A stretch of DNA of 64,000 nucleotides from Candidatus Methanimicrococcus odontotermitis (lineage in GTDB: Archaea > Halobacteriota > Methanosarcinia > Methanosarcinales > Methanosarcinaceae), in assembly GCA_031286065.1 (NCBI GenBank), contig JAITUZ010000033.1:1-64000 (forward strand), read 5' to 3'. Of the stretch, positions 27,824 through 35,562 are shown in pieces (the first letter of the stretch is position 1; every line of letters starts with the position of its first letter). Below the pieces are notes generated by a model, which was not told the origin of the DNA, ran no database searches, and was given only the letters and a program-made list of their open reading frames with translations. The translations under genes were made by a program, and so were the position numbers.

Positions 27824-28522
27824 ATGGCAGACAGAAATCAAACATCAGAATCGCCTGAAAAAAAGGCGGCCGGCGTTTACGCCGCTTCTCTTGTCAAATC
27901 GGGCGACGCCGTCGGCCTCGGAACAGGGTCGACCGTCGCTTATACAATTAAAGAACTCGGCCGCCGCATCCGTGAAGACAAACTGGATATTGTCGGCGTT
28001 GTGACCTCTTATCAATCCGAAGCCATCGCGATCGAAGCCGGCGTTCCGCTGACAACGCTTGCGCAAACGCCGAAATTAACGATTGCGATCGACGGCGCCG
28101 ATCAGTTCGATGAAAATCTTTGCGCAATCAAGGGCGGCGGCGCGGCGCACACGCGCGAAAAAATTGTTTCGATGTCGGCCGCTCGTTTCATTGTCGTGTC
28201 CGACCCTGCCAAAAAAGTGAAACATCTTTCCGTTTCTGTTCCGATCGAAGTCATGCCTTTCGGCAAAGAACTCGTTGTGACTTCTCTCAAAGAACTCGGC
28301 GGCAGTCCCGTTCTCCGCGCGGCCGCGAAAAAAGACGGTCCGGTCATTACCGATAATGGAAATTTCGTTGTCGACTGCGCTTTCGGCGAAATTAAAAATC
28401 CGCAGGAATTGGCTTTGAAACTGTCTCAGATTCCGGGCGCTGTCGAGCACGGCATTTTTATGAATGTCGATGAAGTCATCATCGGGAAAGCCGACGGAAC
28501 CGTTGAAATCATTCAAAAATGA
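27824..28522 (+). CDS. rpiA: Ribose-5-phosphate isomerase A
   Basis: 232 residues. Interconverts ribulose 5-phosphate and ribose 5-phosphate, giving the sugar for nucleotides. Visible blocks: [16 protein letters not shown] near residue 33, [28 protein letters not shown] near residue 87 and VPIEVMPFG. In this organism it takes the ribulose 5-phosphate released by the Hps-RraA protein. Preceded by GAGCGAGGAAAACA; probably co-transcribed with aspS. Confidence 0.94.
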   Translation: MADRNQTSESPEKKAAGVYAASLVKSGDAVGLGTGSTVAYTIKELGRRIREDKLDIVGVVTSYQSEAIAIEAGVPLTTLAQTPKLTIAIDGADQFDENLCAIKGGGAAHTREKIVSMSAARFIVVSDPAKKVKHLSVSVPIEVMPFGKELVVTSLKELGGSPVLRAAAKKDGPVITDNGNFVVDCAFGEIKNPQELALKLSQIPGAVEHGIFMNVDEVIIGKADGTVEIIQK

Positions 28523-28546
28523 GAACACGTTTTGTTCTCATTTTTT
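28516..28546 (+). terminator. Hairpin terminator overlapping the rpiA stop
   Basis: AAAATGAGAAC and GTTCTCATTTT give an 11-base perfect stem with a 7-base loop and then TT AAC. The TGA stop (28520-28522) is inside the left arm, like the arrangement after the MBF1 gene. Confidence 0.65.
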
Positions 28547-28741
28547 AACAGCAGGCTCTTTTTTTGCATACCTGTTCTAAGAAAAACGAAACAGTCCGCG
28601 CACGGCGGTGAATCGGATCGCTGCGCGCTTTCACGCTGTAAAACAGTGACGTCAAGCTGAACAAAATATATTTAAATATATGCCGCATTGGAAATGAATC
28701 AAGATTAATCAAAAAATCAATATGCAACGGGACAGAGAACT

Positions 28742-30145
28742 ATGAAGATCGTGATGAAATTCGGCGGAACTTCCGTCGGCGACGGGAATAAAATACGCCA
28801 CGTGGCTGAATTGGCGAAGATCTATTTTGATAAGGGAAATCAAGTCGTTCTGGTGACATCCGCTCTTGCCGGCGTGACCGATCGGCTTTTAGATGTTGCG
28901 GCTGCCGGCTGCGAAAACGGAAAAGTCACGGTCGTCACGGAATTTATCACTTCTTTAAAACAGCAGCATTTTACGGCAGTCAATGAAGCAATCGATGACC
29001 AAAATATTCGGGCGGAAGTCATCGGATTTTTGACAAGCCGAATCGACGAGCTTGAAAAAGCGCTTGTCGGCATTTGTTATTTAGGCGAGCTGACGGTCCG
29101 CTCCCGCGACAACATATCATCTTACGGCGAACGGCTGGCCGCGCCGATCGTCTCCGGCTCTCTTCGTTCCATGGGCACCGCTTCTAAAGATTACACCGGC
29201 GGCGAAGCCGGCATTATCACGACGGATATTTTCGGCGGCGCAAAACCGCTTCCGAAATCATTCGCGCTGATCCATGACAGATTAACGCCGGAATTAAAAA
29301 ATTCGATTCAGGTCGTTACCGGTTTTATCGGCGAAAATGAAGAAGGAACCATAACAACGCTCGGGCGCAGCGGGTCGGACTACACGGCCTCCATCGTCGG
29401 CGTCGGCATTAAAGCGGATGAAATCTGGCTTTGGAAAGAAGTCGACGGCATCATGACCGCGAATCCGAAAATCGTTCCAAACGCGCGCACGATTCATTTT
29501 ATTTCATATCAGGAAGCCATGGAACTCGCTTCCCTCGGTGCCGAAGTTCTCCATCCGCGCGCGATTGAGCCTTCAATGACGCACAACATTCCGGTTCGTG
29601 TGAAAAGCACGTTCAAACCGGATTTCGAAGGAACGCTGGTCGTCACCGAGAACAAGAAATCCAAAAATGTCGTCAAAGCCGTCAGTATGATCAAAAAAGT
29701 CTCTTTGATCAACGTTTCAAGCTCGGAAATGGTCGATTCTGTCGGGAAGCTGGCCGTCATTTTTTCAATTTTAGCGAATAAAAAAGTCGGTGTCCGCTTA
29801 ATCAGTCAGGGTTCCGAATCCAGCATTTCATTCATTGTCAATGAAGCTGACCGCGTCAAAACGGTCAAAGCTTTGAAATCGGAACTCGGAGAGGCGTATG
29901 CTGTGGATTTCCGCACAGATGTTTCTGTCGCGGCCGTTGTCGGCGCCGGAATGGCTGGAACGCCGGGTGTCGCAAAACGCGTGTTTGCGGCGCTCGGCAG
30001 GGAAAACATCAGTGTCATCATGATCAGTCAGGGCTCTTCCGAATACAACATTTCTTGTGTCGTCAGCAGCGCCGAAGCCAACAAGGCAGTCGCTGCGCTT
30101 CATGCCGAATTTGAGTTGGACAAGCCGGAAAACGGAAACGAATAA
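28742..30145 (+). CDS. lysC: Aspartate kinase
   Basis: 467 residues. Phosphorylates aspartate, first step toward lysine, threonine and methionine. N-terminal kinase fold with KFGGTSVGDG at the start, SYGERLAAPI near residue 124, TTLGRSGSDYTASIVG near residue 204 and LWKEVDGIMTANPKIVPNA; C-terminal paired ACT domains (about residues 315-460) with the second containing ENISVIMISQGSSEYNISCVV for allosteric feedback. A TATA-like TATTTAAATATATG lies near 28668. Ends in TAA. Confidence 0.94.
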   Translation: MKIVMKFGGTSVGDGNKIRHVAELAKIYFDKGNQVVLVTSALAGVTDRLLDVAAAGCENGKVTVVTEFITSLKQQHFTAVNEAIDDQNIRAEVIGFLTSRIDELEKALVGICYLGELTVRSRDNISSYGERLAAPIVSGSLRSMGTASKDYTGGEAGIITTDIFGGAKPLPKSFALIHDRLTPELKNSIQVVTGFIGENEEGTITTLGRSGSDYTASIVGVGIKADEIWLWKEVDGIMTANPKIVPNARTIHFISYQEAMELASLGAEVLHPRAIEPSMTHNIPVRVKSTFKPDFEGTLVVTENKKSKNVVKAVSMIKKVSLINVSSSEMVDSVGKLAVIFSILANKKVGVRLISQGSESSISFIVNEADRVKTVKALKSELGEAYAVDFRTDVSVAAVVGAGMAGTPGVAKRVFAALGRENISVIMISQGSSEYNISCVVSSAEANKAVAALHAEFELDKPENGNE

Positions 30146-30182
30146 AAAGATATTACGATTAAAATCAAACTGAGGCTTATTT

Positions 30183-31187
30183 ATGACAGGAAAAGAACAC
30201 GCCACTTACGCGACTTCCGGTGTCGATATTCATCAAGAAGAAGACACCATCAAATCATTAACTCAAACCATGACCTACAAAAGAGAAGGGTTCGGCGCGC
30301 CGTTAACGGAAATCGGACATTACGCCGGATTGATGGATTTCGGTGAATTCGCAATCGCCATGACAACAGACGGTGTCGGATCAAAAGTGCTCATCGCGAA
30401 CGAAATGGGGAAATGGGATACGGTTGGCATTGATTGCGTCGCGATGAACGTCAACGACCTGCTTGCAATCGGCGCGGAACCCGTCGGCTTTGTGGATTAT
30501 CTCGCGCTTGAAAAACATAAGCCCGGATTTGCCGCGGAAGTCGGCATCGGTCTTGCAAAAGGCGCTGAGATTTCAAAAATGTCTATTGTCGGCGGTGAAA
30601 CCGCAACGCTTCCCGATATCATTAAAGGATTTGATTTGGCCGGCACTTGTATCGGCGCCGTCAAAAAGGAAGACATCATGACCGGTGAAAAGATTAAAGT
30701 CGGCGATGTGATCATCGGGCTCAAAAGCAGCGGCATTCACAGCAACGGCTACTCCTTGGTCCGCAAAGTTATCAAAGAGTCGCCTTATGATTATCAGGAT
30801 TACTGCCCCTATGACGCCAGAAAAACGATCGGCGACGAACTTCTCATTCCGACGAAAATTTACATGGAAGTTTTGGACGTTCTCAAAAAGCATGAAGTTC
30901 ACGGTCTTGCCCATATCACCGGCAGCGGCCTTTTAAAACTTCGGCGCATCACGAATCTCGGTTTCGATTTCGATGACCCGATTGAACCGCAGGAAATCTT
31001 CCGATTCATTCAGGAACAGGGCAATATCAGCGATCTTGAAATGTACAAGACTTTCAACATGGGAATGGGCTTTATTATCATCGTTCCCGAAGAAGCGGCG
31101 CCTTACGTCATGGGAATGACCGGCGGCAAGCGTGTCGGAAAAATTGTTGACTCAGGCATTAAAGTAAAAGATTTAGTGATTGAGTAA
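30183..31187 (+). CDS. purM: Phosphoribosylformylglycinamidine cyclo-ligase
   Basis: 334 residues. Closes the imidazole ring of AIR in purine synthesis. Visible: TYATSGVDIHQEEDTIKSL at the N-terminus, TDGVGSKVLIANEMGKWDTVGIDCVAMNVNDLLAIGAEP near residue 63, GGETATLPDI, LKSSGIHSNGYSLVRK and HITGSGLLKLRRI, all typical of PurM. Follows lysC with a 37-base gap. purH, a later purine step, lies at 53315-54940. Confidence 0.95.
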   Translation: MTGKEHATYATSGVDIHQEEDTIKSLTQTMTYKREGFGAPLTEIGHYAGLMDFGEFAIAMTTDGVGSKVLIANEMGKWDTVGIDCVAMNVNDLLAIGAEPVGFVDYLALEKHKPGFAAEVGIGLAKGAEISKMSIVGGETATLPDIIKGFDLAGTCIGAVKKEDIMTGEKIKVGDVIIGLKSSGIHSNGYSLVRKVIKESPYDYQDYCPYDARKTIGDELLIPTKIYMEVLDVLKKHEVHGLAHITGSGLLKLRRITNLGFDFDDPIEPQEIFRFIQEQGNISDLEMYKTFNMGMGFIIIVPEEAAPYVMGMTGGKRVGKIVDSGIKVKDLVIE

Positions 31188-31254
31188 CCTTTTTTTCACT
31201 TCTTTTCATTTTTTTTCTTTTTTTAAAACAGATAAATCAATCCGGAGTTTTTCT

Positions 31255-31554
31255 ATGGTCTGCATCAAAAATTTGGAAGTGGTCATCATCGACAGCGAAA
31301 TGACGCTTTCCGAATGTGAAGAATTGATTTTGGAAAAATCGGATGACGTTTGGCTTGTTCCGGGCGGTTATGAATTGCTCGGCGTTTTACTGAAAGGAGC
31401 GCGGCCGTTTCCGGTCGGAGTTTCCGGAAATGATTTGTTTTTTCAATATGTAAAGCCGTGTTTCGGGATTTTCGCGCTTCAGTTGGAAAAATGTGAAGTC
31501 ATTCAAACCCTTAAAGAACAATTTATATCATCTGGTTTTCAAAAGATAAAATGA
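31255..31554 (+). CDS. Hypothetical protein, 99 residues
   Basis: From the ATG at 31255, with CCGGAG upstream; the longer frame from 31180 overlaps purM. A soluble protein (MVCIKNLEVVIIDSEMTLSECEELILEKSDDVWLVPGG is rich in alternating beta/alpha pattern), with no recognised domain. Its base composition matches purM rather than the AT-rich gene that follows. It may be co-transcribed with purM. Ends in TGA nine bases before the next ATG. Confidence 0.5.
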   Translation: MVCIKNLEVVIIDSEMTLSECEELILEKSDDVWLVPGGYELLGVLLKGARPFPVGVSGNDLFFQYVKPCFGIFALQLEKCEVIQTLKEQFISSGFQKIK

Positions 31555-31563
31555 GATCGAATT

Positions 31564-32943
31564 ATGAATCATAATTATACATTAATATGTGATGTATGTA
31601 ATTCCAAAATTCAATTAAGAATTCAAGAAGGAATGTTCAACAAAAATCTTATTAGAATTAACTGCGGAAATTGTAAAATTACATTGGAAGGAGAAATTGA
31701 AAATGGAAAACTAAATTATATTCATAGTTGTAAATTTGAAGAAACTGAATCTTTGGAAGAACTTCATGATTATTTTATTGAAGGATCAGGAGAATTATTA
31801 ACATTAAAAATAAGGAAATATGATATTGAAAATAGGCCACCTACTCCGTTCTTAAGAGTCATGGAGTATATGCCTTTCGAAGAATACGATAAGTTTATTA
31901 AAAAAACGATGGATTTCTTAAAAAAAATGAATAATGAATGGCCAAAGTATCGAAGAGTTGTAGAATTATGGAACATAGGGAATATAGAACTAGCAACTCA
32001 AGAAATTGGTAAATGTTTTCCAGAGCATGTAAATCTTTTATCTGAACGCATAAACTATCCCGAAAATAACAAATTAAAAATGTTACAAGAAATGCACTTA
32101 ATTCAATTAACATGTTTTGGATTGTTATATAATAATAGTTTTTATGAGTATGTGGCACAAACAGTGATGAATGAAATTGTACATCTTTCTCAAAGTAATA
32201 TATCACAAACGAATGAACTAATTGATTATTTTCAGAATGAGGGAGATTTACTTGGCCAATATCAAAAAAAGATATTTAATTTATTGAACAGATTTACGGA
32301 TTTATTTGTATATTTAATTCCAGCGTATGGTGCAACGTATTATACAGAGGAGATTGATTATAAGAATTTAGGTATTTCAACCTGTTCTTTTGAAGAGATT
32401 AAACAATTTTATCTTGACATTTATGAAACAATTGGGGAACTAATCATAGTTCCAATTGCGTTAAATAATATTAAATATCGGGGAAATTTCCAAATTTCAA
32501 AAGACAAAGATGGAATTGAAAAAAAGATAGAGAAATTAAAAGAAGATTCAAAAGGAACTCGATTAATGTTTCTAAACCAAAATGAAGTATTTACGGATTT
32601 ATTGCAATTAAACTTAAATAATAAATTAAGAAATGCAATTGGACACAATAATTATGAATATAATGGAATTAGACAAAAAATAACCTATTCCCCAAACTTA
32701 AAAAATTTGAATGAAAAGTATTCTACATATTTATTAAAAGTTGCATTAGAATGTATAGAGTTGTTGAAAAGGTTGCTAATATTAGATGAGATGGTTTATC
32801 AACTCCAAAAGTTTCAATATATATTTGAAGGAAATCTTTCAATGAGGTATTTTAGAAATCTAAAAATTGGAAGAAATGAGATGTGTCCGTGTGGGAGCAA
32901 TCTCAAATTCAAAAAATGCCACGGAAAAATTGAACAAGAATAA
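31564..32943 (+). CDS. SEC-C motif protein, AT-rich accessory gene
   Basis: 459 residues. The C-terminal 20 residues are a SEC-C zinc motif (NEMCPCGSNLKFKKCHGK). The N-terminus has a second metal-site-like pair of knuckles (CDVCNSKIQ and NCGNCKITL). The helical middle is unrecognised. It is markedly richer in A and T (NNN codons such as AAT, AAA, ATT) than purM, lysC or polC, and shares the style of bacterial accessory SEC-C proteins often found near defence genes, so recent acquisition is likely. Molecular role unknown. Confidence 0.65.
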   Translation: MNHNYTLICDVCNSKIQLRIQEGMFNKNLIRINCGNCKITLEGEIENGKLNYIHSCKFEETESLEELHDYFIEGSGELLTLKIRKYDIENRPPTPFLRVMEYMPFEEYDKFIKKTMDFLKKMNNEWPKYRRVVELWNIGNIELATQEIGKCFPEHVNLLSERINYPENNKLKMLQEMHLIQLTCFGLLYNNSFYEYVAQTVMNEIVHLSQSNISQTNELIDYFQNEGDLLGQYQKKIFNLLNRFTDLFVYLIPAYGATYYTEEIDYKNLGISTCSFEEIKQFYLDIYETIGELIIVPIALNNIKYRGNFQISKDKDGIEKKIEKLKEDSKGTRLMFLNQNEVFTDLLQLNLNNKLRNAIGHNNYEYNGIRQKITYSPNLKNLNEKYSTYLLKVALECIELLKRLLILDEMVYQLQKFQYIFEGNLSMRYFRNLKIGRNEMCPCGSNLKFKKCHGKIEQE

Positions 32944-32962
32944 TGAAATAAAACGAAAAATT

Positions 32963-32985
32963 ATTCATCCGGAAATCGGATGAAT
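32963..32985. terminator. Hairpin between convergent genes
   Basis: ATTCATCCG and CGGATGAAT form a perfect 9-base stem with a 5-base loop between the SEC-C gene and the lipoprotein gene, which converge; T/A runs flank both sides, so it can terminate both transcripts. Confidence 0.6.
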
Positions 32986-33006
32986 ATGAATTCATTTTAA
33001 TAACGG

Positions 33007-33330
33007 TCATTGCTTTGTGAAGCTGCCTGTCAGTGAAAAGATGCCGAAGCCGAGATTGACTTGAAGAGTCTTGTCAGCGATGGTCGCTGAGCCGATTTTT
33101 GCGCTGTTGTAATAAATGGCGTAGCTGCCGTCTTCCGCTTTTTCCCATGTGCCTTGTGCGCCCAAAGCACCGAAACTTGCGGCATATGTTCCGTCTTTGT
33201 TGAAAGTGATCGTTGCTTCAGAATCTGTGCTTTTCCATGTTCCGACAAGTTTATCCCCGAGGCAGCCGGAGAACAGACAGGCCGCCAAAATAAGAATCAA
33301 AACGGATGCGATTAAAGTTTTTTTGATCAT
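33007..33330 (-). CDS. Lipoprotein, lipocalin-like small secreted protein
   Basis: 107 residues from the ATG at 33330 (GGGATA upstream). The N-terminus MIKKTLIASVLILILAACLFSGCLG is a lipoprotein signal peptide with the lipobox ending in SGC. The mature part (LVGTWKSTDSEATITFNKDGTYAASF ... GTWEKAEDGSYAIYY) is a small beta-rich domain of the kind annotated as lipocalin-like or DUF5640. Anchored outside the membrane by lipid; ligand unknown. TATA-like sequence is visible on the minus strand near 33390-33400. Confidence 0.65.
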   Translation of the reverse strand: MIKKTLIASVLILILAACLFSGCLGDKLVGTWKSTDSEATITFNKDGTYAASFGALGAQGTWEKAEDGSYAIYYNSAKIGSATIADKTLQVNLGFGIFSLTGSFTKQ

Positions 33331-33523
33331 AGTATCCCTTTGAAGAGTTTGAATGTAAAACCGATTATAATATCGGCAATTTTTCAAATACTTAAGAATA
33401 TATAAAGTTAATTAATATTAATTATGAAATGTAAACAAATCATGAGATGAAACAGGCATGAAATTATACATTTCTTGATTGCGGATAGGGATGCAGATTA
33501 GACAGACATTGACTGAAAATCTG

Positions 33524-33619
33524 AAAATGGAATAAAAATAAGATCGGAAATAAATACAAAATGGAAATGGAATAAAAATAAGGTCGGAAATAAATACAAG
33601 ATGGAAATGAAATAAAAAA
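33524..33619. repeat. 40-base tandem repeat next to tRNA-Gln
   Basis: A unit of 40 bases (beginning AATGGAATAAAAATAAGATC and continuing through GGAAATAAATAC) is repeated 2.4 times, with copies starting near 33527, 33567 and 33607. It ends at the 3' end of tRNA-Gln, on the downstream side. Could be the relic of an integration event or simple slippage. Confidence 0.6.
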
Positions 33620-33621
33620 GT

Positions 33622-33693
33622 AGTCCCGAACGGATTCGAACCGCTGTCACCGGCTCCAAAGGCCGGAATGATTGACCACTACACTACGGGACT
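33622..33693 (-). tRNA. tRNA-Gln (anticodon TTG)
   Basis: A 72-base cloverleaf read on the minus strand: acceptor AGTCCCG pairing with CGGGACT, a 5-base anticodon stem CCGGC/GCCGG enclosing CTTTGGA (anticodon TTG at positions 34-36), and a T arm GGTTCGAATCC. No CCA is encoded, no intron is seen. Confidence 0.9.
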
Positions 33694-33765
33694 GCGCGAA
33701 TGAATGAGAAAGGAAACGCTCACATAAAAAGATTTTGATATAAAAGCGCTTTTACAAAAAAAGAA

Positions 33766-33800
33766 AACGGAGCAAAGAGGACTTTGCTCGAAACTCCGTA
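33766..33800 (-). terminator. Nested hairpin after the permease operon
   Basis: Inner arms GAGCAAAG and CTTTGCTC (8-base stem, 4-base loop) inside a wider imperfect ACGG/CCGT stem, 75 bases after the 48-codon gene. The minus strand then runs into T-rich sequence, so it probably ends the leftward permease transcript. Confidence 0.55.
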
Positions 33801-33873
33801 TTTTTATTTTTTTCAGTTTGCCAAACCTGCGATTCAGCCGAATCGAAACAGTTTTGGATTTTGACTGTTCAAC

Positions 33874-34020
33874 TCAGAACTTGGTAATGAAACGGCGGGC
33901 CATGTAAAGGGCGCTGATGCTGACGATGACGATGAGAATCATCCAGGTGATATCAGACGCCGGAACGAGTCCGGCCCACATTGCATTATAAGCTTCCATT
34001 GCTGCTTCTGTTTGTACCAT
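33874..34020 (-). CDS. Small single-span membrane protein, 48 residues
   Basis: Not seen as a long open frame but well supported: the ATG at 34020 is preceded by an exceptionally strong AGGAGGTG site. The product (MVQTEAAMEAYNAMWAGLVP then a hydrophobic helix WMILIVIVSISALYM and a basic end RRFITKF) has one membrane helix with an outside N-terminus predicted. It is the last gene of the permease cluster. Possibly a small accessory subunit of the permeases. No family recognised. Confidence 0.6.
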   Translation of the reverse strand: MVQTEAAMEAYNAMWAGLVPASDITWMILIVIVSISALYMARRFITKF

Positions 34021-34033
34021 TTATGACACCTCC

Positions 34034-34330
34034 TCAGTTTGCACAAGCGCCGTCCGCCTTTTCTTTTCCGAAGTCAGTGATGACATACTTGTGCAGCAGG
34101 AAATCTTTCTTGTAAACGCCTTTTGCGTCTACTTTCTGTTCAAGGTCAGAAAGCATGCCGCCTGAAGCCAATTCAATGAGGTCGAAATTGATCAAGTCGC
34201 GGTCATAATTTCCGGTCATGCCGTATTCTTTGAAAATCATGTCAACGATTTCATAATTCCAGCGGGGCTGTCCGTCTTTGAAGATTTCTAAAATTCTGAT
34301 TTTAAGCGGTCTTTCTCCCATCTTAATCAC
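34034..34330 (-). CDS. Hypothetical 98-residue protein in permease operon
   Basis: Soluble, predicted winged-helix-like pattern (MKMGERPLKIRILEIFKD-type start, then NYEIVDMIFKEYGMTGNYDRDLINFDLIELASGGMLSDLE and KYVITDFGKEK). The start overlaps the end of the upstream permease by 8 bases, so translation is coupled. It may be a small regulatory partner of the transporters. Family not recognised. Ends in TGA. Confidence 0.55.
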   Translation of the reverse strand: MIKMGERPLKIRILEIFKDGQPRWNYEIVDMIFKEYGMTGNYDRDLINFDLIELASGGMLSDLEQKVDAKGVYKKDFLLHKYVITDFGKEKADGACAN

Positions 34331-35387
34331 CTCTCAAACTGGACATGCCGTCTGTGCTTTCCGTGAACATCAGGAAACTGCCTGCCACGCAGAGAATGCC
34401 GCCGATGATGATCGCCCATCCCGGGGATGTTCCAAAGAACAGGAACACGAAAATCACGGCGCAAAGACCATACAGGTTGCCGATGCCCTGGCCGCGGCCG
34501 ACACCGATAAGCGGGAACGATTTGTACCAAGTCACATAACAGAATCCGAACGTGATTCCGGCAAACATCAATACGAGAATCACCAGCGGGTCAAAAGCCT
34601 GAAGTGCGTAATGAATCATCGGGAAGCCGAGAAGTGAGAGAATCGGAATAACGATAATCCACCAGTAGCCGGCTTCAGCAATGAAGCGGATGGTCAAAGC
34701 GGAGTCGGGCTCAGCCAAGTCAAGACCTTTGCCGGCAACGGCGCCTTCAAGACCCCAGCTGACGGCAGCCATCAAACCGCCGAGGTAGCCGAACCATTGG
34801 ACGCTGCCGGTTGCCAGTTCTGTAACAAGGCCGCCGGCGTAAATGGAAATGCCGCCGGCAACAATAACGATAATTCCGGCCGCGGCGCGTCTTGAAATTT
34901 TTTCGCGGTACCAAAGACGGGCGACGATTGAACCAATCACCGGATACAAAAGGCCGGCAACGGCCGAGAAAGCGGCGCCGATAAAGCCCATAGCCAAGTA
35001 AGATCCGAAAACAGCGGCCATGCCGCAAATACCGGCAAGGAAGAACCATTTCGAACATTTTTTAAAGTCTAAAATCGTGCGCTTTAATTCTTTCAGCTTA
35101 TGTTTGCCAAGGACCGCATTCCAAAAGAGCAATGCAATCACGCAAGTCAAAGCGTTTAACGCCGTGATCAAAACCGCGACAATCACCAATGACATGGAAT
35201 CGCCGTGTGTTGCCGCAATCGCCACGGACATTTCATCAAACGGATTTAAAACCCAAATCGCTGTACCCGGAAGATACCAGATACCCCAAAAGACGGCGCA
35301 GAACAGCGCCCACATATATCCGTATTTAATTTTACGGCTTCTTTCTTTCGATCTAATTTCGTCTAAAGAGACCACATTTTCAACCAT
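34323..35387 (-). CDS. DMT-type permease, candidate methylamine transporter (MttP-like)
   Basis: 354 residues from the ATG at 35387, with CAGGAGAA upstream. About ten membrane helices in two EamA-like halves; visible blocks include GYMWALFCAVFWGIWYLPG near the N-terminus, SYLAMGFIGAAFSAVAGLLYPVIGSIVARLW, GYLGGLMAAVSWGLEGAVAGKG and LIGVGRGQGIGNLYGLCAV. This architecture and sequence style match the permease encoded with trimethylamine methyltransferase genes in Methanosarcina (MttP). The substrate is inferred, not shown; no methyltransferase gene is inside the window. Operon with the APC permease upstream and two small ORFs downstream. Confidence 0.72.
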   Translation of the reverse strand: MVENVVSLDEIRSKERSRKIKYGYMWALFCAVFWGIWYLPGTAIWVLNPFDEMSVAIAATHGDSMSLVIVAVLITALNALTCVIALLFWNAVLGKHKLKELKRTILDFKKCSKWFFLAGICGMAAVFGSYLAMGFIGAAFSAVAGLLYPVIGSIVARLWYREKISRRAAAGIIVIVAGGISIYAGGLVTELATGSVQWFGYLGGLMAAVSWGLEGAVAGKGLDLAEPDSALTIRFIAEAGYWWIIVIPILSLLGFPMIHYALQAFDPLVILVLMFAGITFGFCYVTWYKSFPLIGVGRGQGIGNLYGLCAVIFVFLFFGTSPGWAIIIGGILCVAGSFLMFTESTDGMSSLRGD

Positions 35388-35562
35388 ATGATATTCTCCT
35401 GGAATATTGTACGCCCACACACACTTTTAGCGACACCTCAATAAAGAGGCCAAATGGTCACCTTTTGTTTTTCCGTTATTTTATTCTCAATTAATCTAAA
35501 TAATAAATCGGGTTCACCGGATTTTCTCCGGCAAACCGTTTTTGATTTTTACAGGGCCGGCA

